Origin: Pseudomonas farsensis
GTDB lineage: Bacteria > Pseudomonadota > Gammaproteobacteria > Pseudomonadales > Pseudomonadaceae
Length of the DNA stretch: 64,000 nucleotides
Direction of reading: 5' to 3'
Assembly (NCBI RefSeq): GCF_014268805.2
Contig: NZ_JABWRF020000003.1
Location: 462,501 to 526,500, forward strand
A program made the position numbers and the translations under genes. Every line of letters begins with the position of its first letter. Positions within the stretch are counted from its first letter, which is position 1. The notes beneath the pieces were generated by a model. The model was not told the origin of the DNA. It saw only the letters and a program-made list of their open reading frames with translations, and made no database searches. This document shows, piece after piece, positions 11,413-20,425 of the stretch.

Positions 11413-11869
11413 TTCACGCCTGGTAGCGGAAAAATATTTGAGAGCCTGAGCGCATTGAAACAAAAAAGACTGAACACCATACACGAGTTTGGCCACGGTA
11501 TTTATGTGCCCTTAGAAGCGAGTAAGAAGGGCATGTTTGGCGTGCCGACTGCTGAGTTCGATGTTCAGGGACCTGGCAAGATTAATATTTATGCGCTAAA
11601 ACCTGGACCCCAGGACCATTACTCGAGGGATTGAGAAGAAAGTCGTTCAAGGGCAGGCTAACTCCTGGGCGTTTCAGCAAGATGAATATGTTCAAGTCTA
11701 CCGCTGCTGCTTTTGGAAAAAACTGGGGGCAAGCCAATTCATTTAAATCAAGTGATTTTCTCGCAGGGAGAGACAGTCATTCAACTGGACAAACAGGCTA
11801 TCGACAGCCTGCCAGGAAGGTGGCAAATGGCAAAACTTCCATGTAGATGCTCCCATATTATCAACCTGA
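11413..11869 (+). pseudogene. broken gene, possibly a second toxin cassette
   Basis: Three coding-looking stretches follow one another in shifting frames: 11413-11634 (74 codons straight after the immunity stop, with FGHGIYVPLEASKKG), about 11630-11746 (VVQGQANSWAFQQDEYVQV) and about 11715-11869 (PIHLNQVIFSQGETVIQLD, ending near FHVDAPIL). Joined, they give about 150 residues. There is no start codon at the head. At least two frameshifts are needed. Position after an immunity gene suits an orphan toxin or effector module; family unknown. Confidence 0.4.
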
Positions 11870-11900
11870 TTAGCTCCCCACTTCGGAAGAGTTCACGCTC

Positions 11901-12135
11901 ATGCCAAAAAAAATACTGTATGACCTGGCGGGGCGGGCAGAGAAGGGCAAGCATCTCTTTTGATGCATATCGATGCAGCCAGTAAAGAGGTCATTACTTG
12001 CCCTGCATGCGACCGGATTTGGATAAAAGTTTTGGGTTTAGTGGGCTTATCTTGAGGAAAAGGAATAAGCACCTCGGCTTAATCGCGGGTGTTTCTGTGA
12101 TTTCTTTTTCTTTTTTGATGTGGTTTGTAGAGTAA
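11901..12135 (+). pseudogene. broken small gene with CPxC zinc-ribbon-like motif and a membrane segment
   Basis: Starts at ATG 11901 (MPKKILYDLAGRAEKGKHLF), shifts frame at about 11962, continues MHIDAASKEVITCPACDRIW, and in yet another frame ends KHLGLIAGVSVISFSFLMW before TAA 12133-12135. The pieces look like one small protein with half a zinc ribbon and one transmembrane helix. Now non-functional. The 230 bp from 12136 to the nrdB terminator show nothing clear. Confidence 0.35.
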
Positions 12136-12354
12136 ATACCCCATAGCGCCACTGCGATTGCAGCGATTATTGTCATGATTAGCGAGCGATTTGAACTCTG
12201 ACGTGCATTGCTTCTATTGTGCTCAGCGATCCGGCCGGCATATTACAATTCTTTTTGTGGCGCGTTAAATTATCTCGCCTTTTCTCCGAATCCATTGGCT
12301 CCTCCTGAAGATAGGTCAGAAGGTGTAAACCTTATTCAGGACGGGACACACCCA

Positions 12355-12380
12355 CAAAAAAGGCCACCCGAAGGCAGCCT
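12355..12380 (-). terminator. nrdB terminator
   Basis: Minus-strand hairpin ggctgcc-ttcg-ggtggcc followed by six Ts. The 112-bp repeat begins inside this stem (12366), so the outer half of the terminator was supplied by the island or lost from the distal copy. Confidence 0.75.
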
Positions 12381-12477
12381 CTTTGCAGATCGCAGAGCCA
12401 ATCAATCCCAGCTCAACGCTCCACCGGTCTGATACTCGATCACCCGCGTCTCAAAGAAGTTCTTCTCTTTCTTCAAG
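12366..12477 (-). repeat. attachment-like copy of the nrdB 3' end (proximal, functional)
   Basis: Covers part of the terminator and the last 25 codons or so of nrdB. Direct repeat of 10254-10365. See the island entry. Confidence 0.8.
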
Positions 12478-13652
12478 TCCATGATTTCGCTCATCCATGG
12501 GAACGGGTTGGTGGTCCCTGGGTACTCTTCCTTCAACCCGATCTGGGTCAAACGGCGGTTGGCGATGAACTTGAGGTAGTCTTCCATCATCGCCGCGTTC
12601 ATGCCCAGTACGCCGCGTGGCATGGTGTCGCGGGCGTATTCGATCTCAAGCTGGGTACCCTGCAGAATCATCTGGGTAGCCTCTTCCTTCATCGCGGCAT
12701 CCCACAGGTGCGGGTTTTCGATCTTGATCTGGTTGATCACATCGATACCGAAGTTCAGGTGCATCGACTCATCGCGCAGGATGTACTGGAACTGCTCGGC
12801 AACGCCGGTCATCTTGTTGCGGCGGCCCATCGACAGGATCTGGGTGAAGCCGCAGTAGAAGAAGATGCCTTCCAGTACGCAGTAGTACGCGATCAGGTTG
12901 CGCAGCAGCTCTTTGTCGGTCTCGACGGTGCCGGTGTTGAACTCCGGGTCCGAGATCGCGCGGGTGTACTTCAGGCCCCAGGCGGCCTTTTTGGCGACCG
13001 ACGGGATCTCGTGGTACATGTTGAAGATCTCGCCTTCATCCATGCCCAGCGACTCGATGCAGTACTGGTAGGCGTGGGTGTGGATCGCCTCTTCGAAGGC
13101 CTGGCGCAGGATGTACTGGCGGCACTCGGGGTTGGTGATCAGGCGGTACACGGCCAGCGCCAGGTTGTTGGCAACCAGGGAGTCGGCGGTGGAGAAGAAG
13201 CCGAGGTTGCGCATCACGATGCGGCGCTCGTCTTCGGTCAGGCCGTCCATGCTCTTCCACAGGGCGATGTCGGCGGTCATGTTGACCTCCTGCGGCATCC
13301 AGTGGTTGGCGCAGCCGTCGAGGTACTTTTGCCACGCCCAGTCGTACTTGAATGGCACCAGCTGGTTAAGGTCGGCGCGGCAGTTGATCATGCGCTTTTC
13401 ATCGACCGCAACGCGGGCCGAGGAGCCTTCCAGCTCAGCCAGGCCTTCGGCGATGTCGAGGGCATCCAGCGCGGCCTTGGCGCGCTTGACCGCGTCCGAG
13501 TCGGAGGCGGTGGCAGCACGCGCTTCAAGGGCGGCGGCACCGCCGGCGCTGTCGAGTTTGTCCAGGGTGGAGGCGGCTGCGGCTTGCGCCGGGGTGTTGG
13601 CCTTGGCAGCTACTTCGCCGTCTTCTTTGTCGAATTCGTCCCAGCTCAGCAT
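12402..13652 (-). CDS. nrdB: ribonucleotide reductase class Ia, beta subunit
   Basis: 416 residues. Reduces ribonucleotides with NrdA by means of a diiron-tyrosyl radical. The ferritin-like core has the diiron ligand pattern (EEAIHTHAYQYC, about 190-201) and the C-terminal tail (YQTGGALSWD) that docks to NrdA. The first 80 residues are an Ala-rich extension (MLSWDEFDKEDGEVAAKA…) usual in Pseudomonas. The start was set by CAGGAGCT upstream; the frame stays open 80 codons further but through the leader. Its extreme 3' end is duplicated at the far side of the island. Confidence 0.95.
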   Translation of the reverse strand: MLSWDEFDKEDGEVAAKANTPAQAAAASTLDKLDSAGGAAALEARAATASDSDAVKRAKAALDALDIAEGLAELEGSSARVAVDEKRMINCRADLNQLVPFKYDWAWQKYLDGCANHWMPQEVNMTADIALWKSMDGLTEDERRIVMRNLGFFSTADSLVANNLALAVYRLITNPECRQYILRQAFEEAIHTHAYQYCIESLGMDEGEIFNMYHEIPSVAKKAAWGLKYTRAISDPEFNTGTVETDKELLRNLIAYYCVLEGIFFYCGFTQILSMGRRNKMTGVAEQFQYILRDESMHLNFGIDVINQIKIENPHLWDAAMKEEATQMILQGTQLEIEYARDTMPRGVLGMNAAMMEDYLKFIANRRLTQIGLKEEYPGTTNPFPWMSEIMDLKKEKNFFETRVIEYQTGGALSWD

Positions 13653-14065
13653 GGTAATCAGCTCCTGCTTGAGGGTCGCCCCTGGGGCAACCGGTTGGAT
13701 TTTAAGAATGTGATGCCTGACGCAAGGCCGTAACGGCGAATGGACAGCTAGAGAGGCTGACTCTCGTTTACATCTGAATGTGTTCTGGCTTGTGCCTGGC
13801 CGGGCCTCGAGGAGGGGCCAGGGCACTTGAATGGTATGCGGCCACGAAGTGCGGTGTAGCCGGGCGTTTTCACGCAGGCTTTTGTCACGCAACTGATCAT
13901 TGGCTGACCCTTTTTCAGAGGGGGCGGAGTATACCGGAATTCGCGTTGGATCGGGGCGTGAGTCTTACCGGCGAGGGTAAATTTTCGACCCGGTTTGCGT
14001 GCATCCGTTCACGAATTTCAGGGTGGTTTCTGTGGGGTGGGAGTTTAGCGGCAAAACGGGAGGTG

Positions 14066-14111
14066 TACTACATGTTGTGTGTGATTATTTTGTAATCCAC
14101 ATGATGTAGTG
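14066..14111 (-). promoter_or_regulatory. tandem NrdR-like boxes upstream of nrdB
   Basis: Two 14-bp imperfect palindromes, TACTACATGTTGTG (14066-14079) and CACATGATGTAGTG (14098-14111). Their starts are 32 bp apart, i.e. three helical turns. This matches the known NrdR arrangement (two boxes of the form CACTATATATAGTG, 30-32 bp apart). They lie about 415-460 bp upstream of the nrdB start, between it and the small gene. The rest of 13653-14214 shows a GC-rich leader and no gene. Confidence 0.6.
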
Positions 14112-14214
14112 ATTTTACAGGCACTGAAACGGCGGGCCAGCGGCTATGGACACCGCACAAGGCACAAGGGCGATGGCGGCGCCTGCAGCCGCTGGCTTAC
14201 CGATCAGTTGGGCG

Positions 14215-14346
14215 TTAACTGCAGCGCTTGCGCAGCGTTTCGACTACGTGGTTCTTGGGATGTTTGCGCGCTTCTTCGACCGAGGTAAAGCGGCCGGTTT
14301 CGGCGTTGCGGCCAATCTTGCGAGTAACGGCTTTTTTGCGTGCCAT
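14215..14346 (-). CDS. 43-residue conserved-looking small basic protein between nrdA and nrdB
   Basis: Begins MARKKAVTRKIGRNAETGRF and ends with RKRCS. Very basic and without a membrane segment; the KxxxxKRNAxTGRFTS-like pattern resembles small proteins found in many proteobacteria and phages. The start was chosen at the ATG after the AACAAGGG region; the longer upstream frame lacks support. It sits between nrdA and nrdB on the same strand. Function unknown; nucleic-acid binding is possible from charge alone. Confidence 0.65.
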   Translation of the reverse strand: MARKKAVTRKIGRNAETGRFTSVEEARKHPKNHVVETLRKRCS

Positions 14347-14434
14347 GGGGTACACCCTTGTTGAGAGATTGTGCCTTTTTACCGAGCCGTGCGAATGGCT
14401 GGCAAAAGGGCAAGGTTTCTCGGGGGGGCGCATG

Positions 14435-14475
14435 CAAAAAAGCCGCAAGCGGCGCCCGGGGGCACGGCTTGCGGC
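14435..14475 (-). terminator. nrdA terminator
   Basis: Minus strand gccgcaagc … gcttgcggc stem followed by six Ts, 22 bp after the nrdA stop. It implies nrdA is transcribed separately from the small gene and nrdB. Confidence 0.85.
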
Positions 14476-14496
14476 ATATGGGGTGCTACGAATGCC

Positions 14497-17373
14497 TTAT
14501 TGGCAGGCTTCGCAATCCGGCTCGTCGATGGCACATGCCTTCGGTACGGGGGCAGGGCCTGCGGCCTGCAGCGGGGCACTGTCGCCGCCGCTGGATACCG
14601 CGTTCAGCTTACCGGTGTTGATGGTCGACTTCTCGGTGCTGGTCGCCGCCAGGGCACGGAGGTAGTAGGTGGTTTTCAGGCCACGGTACCAAGCCATGCG
14701 GTAGGTCACGTCCAGCTTCTTGCCCGACGCGCCAGCGATGTACAGGTTCAGCGACTGTGCCTGGTCGATCCACTTCTGGCGACGCGAGGCGGCGTCGACG
14801 ATCCACTTGGTCTCGACTTCGAACGCGGTGGCGTAGAGGTCTTTGAGCTCTTGTGGAATGCGCTCGATCTGCTGCACCGAACCGTCGTAGTACTTCAGGT
14901 CGTTGATCATGACCGAGTCCCACAGGCCGCGGGCCTTGAGGTCGCGAACCAGGTACGGGTTGATCACGGTGAACTCGCCCGACAGGTTCGATTTCACGTA
15001 CAGGTTCTGGTAGGTCGGCTCGATGGACTGCGATACGCCGGTAATGTTGGCGATGGTCGCGGTCGGCGCGATGGCCATGATGTTCGAGTTACGAATACCT
15101 TTTTGTACACGCTCGCGCACCGGTGCCCAGTCCAGGCTCTCGGTCAGGTCGACGTCGATGTACTTCTGGCCACGGGCTTCGATCAGGATCTGTTGCGAAT
15201 CCAGCGGCAGGATGCCCTTGGACCACAGCGAACCCTGGAACGTCTCGTAGGCGCCACGCTCATCGGCCAGGTCGCACGAAGCCTGGATGGCGAAGTAGCT
15301 CACCGCCTCCATGGACTTGTCGGCGAACTCGACGGCAGCGTCGGAACCGTAGGCGATGTGCTGCAGGTACAGTGCGTCCTGGAAGCCCATGATGCCCAGG
15401 CCCACAGGGCGGTGCTTCATGTTCGAGTTGCGCGCTTGCGGCACCGAGTAGTAGTTGATGTCGATCACGTTGTCGAGCATGCGCACGGCAGTGTTGACGG
15501 TGCGTTGCAGCTTGGCGGTGTCCAGCTTGCCGTCGACGATGTGGTTCGGCAGGTTGATCGAGCCCAGGTTGCAGACCGCGATCTCGTCCTTGTTGGTGTT
15601 CAAGGTGATTTCGGTGCACAGGTTCGAGCTGTGTACCACGCCCACGTGCTGCTGCGGGCTACGCAGGTTGCACGGGTCCTTGAAGGTCAGCCAAGGGTGG
15701 CCGGTTTCGAACAGCATCGACAGCATCTTGCGCCACAGGTCTTTGGCCTGGATGGTCTTGAATACCTTGATCTTGTTGTACTCGGTCAGGGCTTCGTAGT
15801 ACTCGTAGCGCTCTTCGAAGGCCTTGCCGGTCAGGTCGTGCAGATCAGGGACTTCGTTCGGCGAGAACAGGGTCCACTTGCCGTCATCGAAGACGCGCTT
15901 CATGAACAGGTCAGGGATCCAGTTGGCGGTGTTCATGTCGTGGGTACGACGACGGTCATCACCGGTGTTCTTGCGCAGCTCGATGAACTCTTCGATGTCC
16001 AGGTGCCAGGTTTCCAGGTAGGCGCAGACCGCACCTTTGCGCTTGCCACCTTGGTTGACGGCAACGGCGGTGTCGTTGACCACTTTGAGGAACGGCACGA
16101 CACCTTGGGATTTACCGTTGGTGCCCTTGATGTACGAGCCCAGCGCACGCACTGGCGTCCAGTCGTTGCCCAGGCCACCGGCGAATTTCGACAGCATGGC
16201 GTTGTCGTGGATCGCGTGGTAGATGCCCGACAGGTCGTCCGGCACGGTGGTCAGGTAGCAGCTCGACAGCTGCGGGCGCAGGGTGCCGGCGTTGAACAGG
16301 GTCGGGGTCGAGGCCATGTAGTCGAAGGACGACAACAGGTTGTAGAACTCGATCGCACGGGCTTCCTTGTCTTTCTCTTCCAGCGCCAGGCCCATGGCCA
16401 CACGCATGAAGAACACCTGTGGCAGCTCGAAGCGCACGCCATCCTTGTGGATGAAGTAGCGGTCGTACAGGGTCTGCAGGCCCAGGTAGGTGAACTGCTG
16501 GTCACGCTCGTGGTTGATTGCCTTGCCCAGGCGCTCCAGGTCGTAGCCCTTGAGTGCCGGGTCGAGCAGCTCGAACTGCACGCCTTTTTCGACGTAGGCC
16601 GGCAGCGCTTTTGCGTACAGGTCGGCCATTTCGTGGTGGGTTGCGCTGTCGGCAACACCCAGGAAGCCCAGGCCTTCGGCACGCAGGGTGTCCATCAGCA
16701 GGCGGGCGGTGACGAACGAATAGTTCGGCTCACGCTCGACCAGGGTACGGGCGGTCATGACCAAGGCGGTGTTGACGTCTTTGAGGGCAACGCCGTCGTA
16801 CAGGTTCTTCAGGGTTTCGCGCTGGATCAGCTCGCCATCGACTTCGGCCAGGCCTTCGCAGGCTTCGGTGATGATGGTGTTCATGCGCGCCATGTCCAGC
16901 GGCGCCATGCTGCCGTCGGCCAGAGTGATGCGGATGCTTGGGTGCGGCTCGACAACCGAATCGGCGTTGCTGCGGGTAGCACGCTCTTTGGCGCGCTGGT
17001 CGCGGTAGATGACGTAGTCACGGGCGACTTTCTGCTCGCCGGCACGCATCAGGGCCAGTTCGACCTGGTCCTGGATTTCTTCGATGTGGATGGTGCCGCC
17101 CGATGGCATGCGACGCTTGAACGTGGCAGTGACCTGCTCGGTCAGGCGCGCGACGGTGTCGTGGATGCGCGACGAAGCAGCGGCAGTGCCGCCTTCAACT
17201 GCGAGGAACGCCTTGGTGATGGCAACGGTGATCTTGTCGTCGGTGTAAGGGACGACAGTGCCGTTGCGCTTGATCACACGCAGTTGGCCCGGAGCGGTGG
17301 CAGCCAGATCCTGGTTGGATTCGGCCTGCGGCGCCAAAGCCTGCGGGTTCTCGCGAGTTGTGTCGGTTTGCAT
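14497..17373 (-). CDS. nrdA: ribonucleotide reductase class Ia, alpha subunit
   Basis: 958 residues. Longer than the E. coli enzyme because of extra N-terminal ATP-cone modules: one at about 30-120 (VIKRNGTVVPYTDDKITVAI) and a second at about 150-240. Catalytic cysteines are visible in SSCYLTT, in the radical-site segment SNLCTEI, and in the C-terminal redox pair (CEAC, near the end). The start codon is the ATG at 17373 (MQTDTTREN) preceded by GTGGAGAC; the 16-codon upstream extension is unlikely. It makes dNTPs together with NrdB. Confidence 0.96.
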   Translation of the reverse strand: MQTDTTRENPQALAPQAESNQDLAATAPGQLRVIKRNGTVVPYTDDKITVAITKAFLAVEGGTAAASSRIHDTVARLTEQVTATFKRRMPSGGTIHIEEIQDQVELALMRAGEQKVARDYVIYRDQRAKERATRSNADSVVEPHPSIRITLADGSMAPLDMARMNTIITEACEGLAEVDGELIQRETLKNLYDGVALKDVNTALVMTARTLVEREPNYSFVTARLLMDTLRAEGLGFLGVADSATHHEMADLYAKALPAYVEKGVQFELLDPALKGYDLERLGKAINHERDQQFTYLGLQTLYDRYFIHKDGVRFELPQVFFMRVAMGLALEEKDKEARAIEFYNLLSSFDYMASTPTLFNAGTLRPQLSSCYLTTVPDDLSGIYHAIHDNAMLSKFAGGLGNDWTPVRALGSYIKGTNGKSQGVVPFLKVVNDTAVAVNQGGKRKGAVCAYLETWHLDIEEFIELRKNTGDDRRRTHDMNTANWIPDLFMKRVFDDGKWTLFSPNEVPDLHDLTGKAFEERYEYYEALTEYNKIKVFKTIQAKDLWRKMLSMLFETGHPWLTFKDPCNLRSPQQHVGVVHSSNLCTEITLNTNKDEIAVCNLGSINLPNHIVDGKLDTAKLQRTVNTAVRMLDNVIDINYYSVPQARNSNMKHRPVGLGIMGFQDALYLQHIAYGSDAAVEFADKSMEAVSYFAIQASCDLADERGAYETFQGSLWSKGILPLDSQQILIEARGQKYIDVDLTESLDWAPVRERVQKGIRNSNIMAIAPTATIANITGVSQSIEPTYQNLYVKSNLSGEFTVINPYLVRDLKARGLWDSVMINDLKYYDGSVQQIERIPQELKDLYATAFEVETKWIVDAASRRQKWIDQAQSLNLYIAGASGKKLDVTYRMAWYRGLKTTYYLRALAATSTEKSTINTGKLNAVSSGGDSAPLQAAGPAPVPKACAIDEPDCEACQ

Positions 17374-17754
17374 CGGTGGGTGTCTCCACAATTTCAATAG
17401 TTTCAGGCGCCTTTTGGGCACCTACCGTTCCATCCGTCAGACGTGTGGCCGGGGCGGGGACGCGCAAAATGCATGCATCCGCCGCTCGGGCTTGCCGACT
17501 TCGGGACAGACTCAGGAATAAATGGCAGTACAACTGCCGCTCCCTGGCCGAAGTCAAAGGTCCCGGGCCAGGCCCGGAAACTGTTGCTCATAAGTGCGAG
17601 GCAATGCCTGCAACACTCATACCCGAACAAGGCCCTGGCGGGCTTGCCTCGGTCGCCTCCGCAGGAGCGGTTTGGCTGGTGAAATCACGCTAAGTTCAGT
17701 GGGAAAATTCGCTTGAATTTACCTGTCGACTTGTGTTTGTGATTTTGCTCGAAA

Positions 17755-17837
17755 CCCAATATGTAGTGGTTCGCAGCGATCGGGATACAAGATAATGCGG
17801 TCCGGGGGGCTTTGCAAGGTGGGCGGCCTGTGGATAA
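17755..17837 (-). promoter_or_regulatory. nrdA control region: NrdR-like boxes and a DnaA box
   Basis: The 740-bp gap between nrdA and the next gene holds no ORF of note. Within it, CCCAATATGTAGTG (17755-17768) resembles an NrdR box and TACAAGATAATGCG (17786-17799) is a weaker partner 31 bp away. TGTGGATAA (17829-17837) is a perfect DnaA box, followed by degenerate GTGGGTA repeats. DnaA and NrdR both control nrdA in E. coli; here it is inferred. A degenerate REP-like stretch lies near 17630-17680. Confidence 0.5.
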
Positions 17838-18113
17838 CTTGTGGGTACTTTGTGGGTGATCCGTGGGTATTCGCTGTAGGCCTTGTGCCCACTGGTTTAC
17901 AAGATTTTTCCGAGCTGTTTGGCCGCGGAGCACTTTTTCGCGGGCGCGCACCCTATCACAAAATCAGCTTCCGGCAAGGGCACGCATGTGCAGTTGGCAT
18001 GGGCAGGGGTGCAACGTAGTATCCGGCGCAGAAGGTGTTTTTTTGATGCCTGGCCCAAGGGCCGGGCAGTAGACGACCGAAGCGCTGAAAAGACCTATAA
18101 AAGGCAAATTGCC

Positions 18114-18824
18114 ATGCCCCAGCCAGACAACCGCATTCTCATCGTCGAAGACGACCAGCGCCTTGCCGAGCTGACCGCCGAGTACCTGCAAGCCAACGGT
18201 TTCGAGGTGGCGGTGGAGGGTGATGGCTCGCGCGCAGTGCGGCGCATCATCGACAGCCAGCCGGACCTGGTGATCCTCGACCTGATGTTGCCCGGCGAAG
18301 ATGGCCTGAGCATCTGCCGGCGGGTGCGCGGCCAGTACGCCGGGCCCATCCTCATGCTGACCGCGCGCAGCGATGAACTCGATCAGGTGCAGGGCCTGGA
18401 CCAAGGCGCCGACGACTATGTGTGCAAGCCGGTGCGCCCACGCCTGTTGCTGGCGCGGGTGCAGGCGCTGCTGCGCCGTACCGAGGCCCCCGAGCGGCGC
18501 CAGGCGTTGACCTTCGGCCCACTGCATATCGACAACCGCCTGCGCGAGGCGCACTTGGGCGGGGCGCTGGTCGAGCTGACGGGGGCGGAGTTCGACTTGC
18601 TCTGGTTGTTGGCCAGCAACGCCGGGCGAGTGCTGTCCCGCGAGCAGATCTTCACCGCCCTGCGTGGCGTCGGTTATGACGGCCAGGACCGCTCCATTGA
18701 TGTGCGCGTGTCCAAGATCCGCCCCAAGATCGGCGATGACCCGGTCAACCCCCGGCTAATCAAGACCCTGCGCAGCAAGGGCTATCTGTTCGTTGGCGAG
18801 GCGGCCCAGGCGCTGGCGCCATGA
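18114..18824 (+). CDS. OmpR-family response regulator (RstA-like)
   Basis: 236 residues. Receiver domain about 8-120 with the acidic pair (EDD), phospho-acceptor Asp56 (VILDLMLPG) and Lys near 105 (CKPVRPRLL). Winged-helix DNA-binding domain about 135-230 (LTGAEFDLLWLLASNAGRVL, SIDVRVSKIRPKIGDD). The ATG at 18114 was chosen because the receiver domain begins right after it; the open frame runs 77 codons further upstream without family resemblance. It overlaps its kinase by 4 bases. Confidence 0.92.
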   Translation: MPQPDNRILIVEDDQRLAELTAEYLQANGFEVAVEGDGSRAVRRIIDSQPDLVILDLMLPGEDGLSICRRVRGQYAGPILMLTARSDELDQVQGLDQGADDYVCKPVRPRLLLARVQALLRRTEAPERRQALTFGPLHIDNRLREAHLGGALVELTGAEFDLLWLLASNAGRVLSREQIFTALRGVGYDGQDRSIDVRVSKIRPKIGDDPVNPRLIKTLRSKGYLFVGEAAQALAP

Positions 18825-20425
18825 AGTCGATTTTCCTGCGCATCTATGGCGGCATGCTCGCCGTGCTGGTGCTGGTGGCCGTGCTTGGCGCACTGAGCCT
18901 GCATCTGCTCAATGAGGTGCGCGCCGCCCAGCACCGCGAGGGCCTGGCCCAGGGCACGTTCAGCCTGATGGCCGACAACCTGGCGCAACAGAACGAGGTA
19001 GAACGCAAGCGCTCGTTATTGATGTGGGAGCGGCTGCTCGGCGTGCCGCTGGATGTGCAGCCGTTGTCTGCATTTACCTTGGACGGTGGCCAGCGCGCGC
19101 GGCTGTACCGCGACCTGGTGGTGGTGGAGAAGACCGGCCCGCATGCCGCCCGCGTGCTGCGCCGCATTGGCCATGAAGACCAGTTGCTGCTGGCCGAGGT
19201 CAAGCAGGTCAGCGAGCAACTGGCGCGCGCCACCCTGTACCTGCTGGCCGACGAGCTGGTGCGCTACCCGGTCAGCGAGCAGCAGAGCCGCCTGGCGCAG
19301 ATCAAGCAGAGCAAAGGCTTCGGTTTCAATATCGCCCTGCAACGCATCGAACGTGCCGCGCTGGATGATGACCAGCGGCGCCGGGTGGAGGAGGGGGACA
19401 CGGTGATGGCGCTGGGCAAGGACGGCGATTCGATCCAGGTGTTTTCGGGGCTGGCCGGTTCGCCCTGGGTGCTGGAAATCGGCCCGTTGTACCAGCTCAA
19501 CCCCTACCCGCCGCAGTTGTTGATACTGATTGCCTGCCTGGGCCTGTGCCTGATCGGGCTGGTGGTGTACTTGCTGGTGCGCCAGCTTGAGCGCCGTGTG
19601 TCGGGGCTTGAGGTGGCCGCCACGCGCATTGCCCAGGGCAGCCTCGACACCCGCGTGCCGGCTGGCGATGCTGACTCGGTGGGGCGCCTGGCCGAGGCGT
19701 TCAACGGCATGGCCGAGCACCTGCAGCGTTCGCTCAGCATGCAGCGCGAGCTGGTGCGGGCGGTGTCCCACGAGCTGCGCACGCCGCTGGCGCGCCTGCG
19801 CTTTGGCCTGGAGATGCTCGAAAGCGCCAGCACTGAACAGGCGCGGGCCAAGCATCTGCTAGGCATGGACGGCGATATCCAGGACCTCGACAAGCTGGTC
19901 GACGAGATGCTCACTTACGCCCGCCTGGAGCAAGGCGCGCCGGCGCTGCAGTTTCAGGCCGTGGACCTGGATGCCTTGCTCGACCGGGTGATTGCCGAGC
20001 TGTCGCCGCTGCGCGCCGAGGTCAAGGTGCTACGTGGGCAGTGCCAAAGGCCGCAGGATGGCGCTGCCTGGGTCGAGGCGGAGCCACGCTATTTGCACCG
20101 CGCCCTGCAGAACCTGGTGCGCAACGCCATGCGCCATGCCGAAGGCGAAGTGCGCCTGAGCTATCAGCTGGGGCAGCAGCGCTGCCGTATCGATGTCGAA
20201 GACGATGGCCCCGGTATCCCCGAGGGCGTCTGGGACCGCATCTTCACCCCGTTCACGCGCCTGGACGACAGCCGCACCCGGGCGTCTGGCGGGCACGGGC
20301 TGGGCTTGTCGATCGTGCGGCGGATCATCTACTGGCATGGCGGCCGCGCACTGGTCGGGCGCAGCGAGGCGCTGGGCGGCGCCTGCTTCAGCTTGAGCTG
20401 GCCACGCCAGCAAGCGGGCGGTTAG
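18821..20425 (+). CDS. sensor histidine kinase (RstB-like)
   Basis: 534 residues. Membrane segment at about 8-30, periplasmic sensor region, second membrane segment at about 230-252, HAMP, HisKA with His317 (VSHELRTPLARL), and HATPase_c (NLVRNAMRHAEG; DDGPGIP; GHGLGLSIV). Partner of the regulator just upstream (ATGA overlap). The signal is not known for this pair. The stop overlaps that of the convergent phosphopantetheinyl transferase gene. Confidence 0.92.
   Translation: MKSIFLRIYGGMLAVLVLVAVLGALSLHLLNEVRAAQHREGLAQGTFSLMADNLAQQNEVERKRSLLMWERLLGVPLDVQPLSAFTLDGGQRARLYRDLVVVEKTGPHAARVLRRIGHEDQLLLAEVKQVSEQLARATLYLLADELVRYPVSEQQSRLAQIKQSKGFGFNIALQRIERAALDDDQRRRVEEGDTVMALGKDGDSIQVFSGLAGSPWVLEIGPLYQLNPYPPQLLILIACLGLCLIGLVVYLLVRQLERRVSGLEVAATRIAQGSLDTRVPAGDADSVGRLAEAFNGMAEHLQRSLSMQRELVRAVSHELRTPLARLRFGLEMLESASTEQARAKHLLGMDGDIQDLDKLVDEMLTYARLEQGAPALQFQAVDLDALLDRVIAELSPLRAEVKVLRGQCQRPQDGAAWVEAEPRYLHRALQNLVRNAMRHAEGEVRLSYQLGQQRCRIDVEDDGPGIPEGVWDRIFTPFTRLDDSRTRASGGHGLGLSIVRRIIYWHGGRALVGRSEALGGACFSLSWPRQQAGG

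Larger units (their letters stand above)
10254..12477. mobile_element. small genomic island in the 3' end of nrdB
   Basis: A 112-bp direct repeat (10254-10365 and 12366-12477; 107 of 112 bases identical by hand alignment) brackets about 2.0 kb of visibly AT-richer DNA. The right copy is the real 3' end of nrdB with its terminator loop. The left copy still encodes the last 23 NrdB residues with one change (Lys to Asn). Between them are toxin and immunity fragments and at least two broken genes, with no integrase. This is what a decayed element inserted at the nrdB 3' end, rebuilding the gene, would leave behind. An alternative is tandem duplication followed by replacement of the middle. Confidence 0.65.

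Noticed and set aside
14371..17400. 1009-codon plus-strand frame across nrdA
   Set aside because: Antisense shadow of nrdA, with His/Val/Gln-rich composition typical of such frames.
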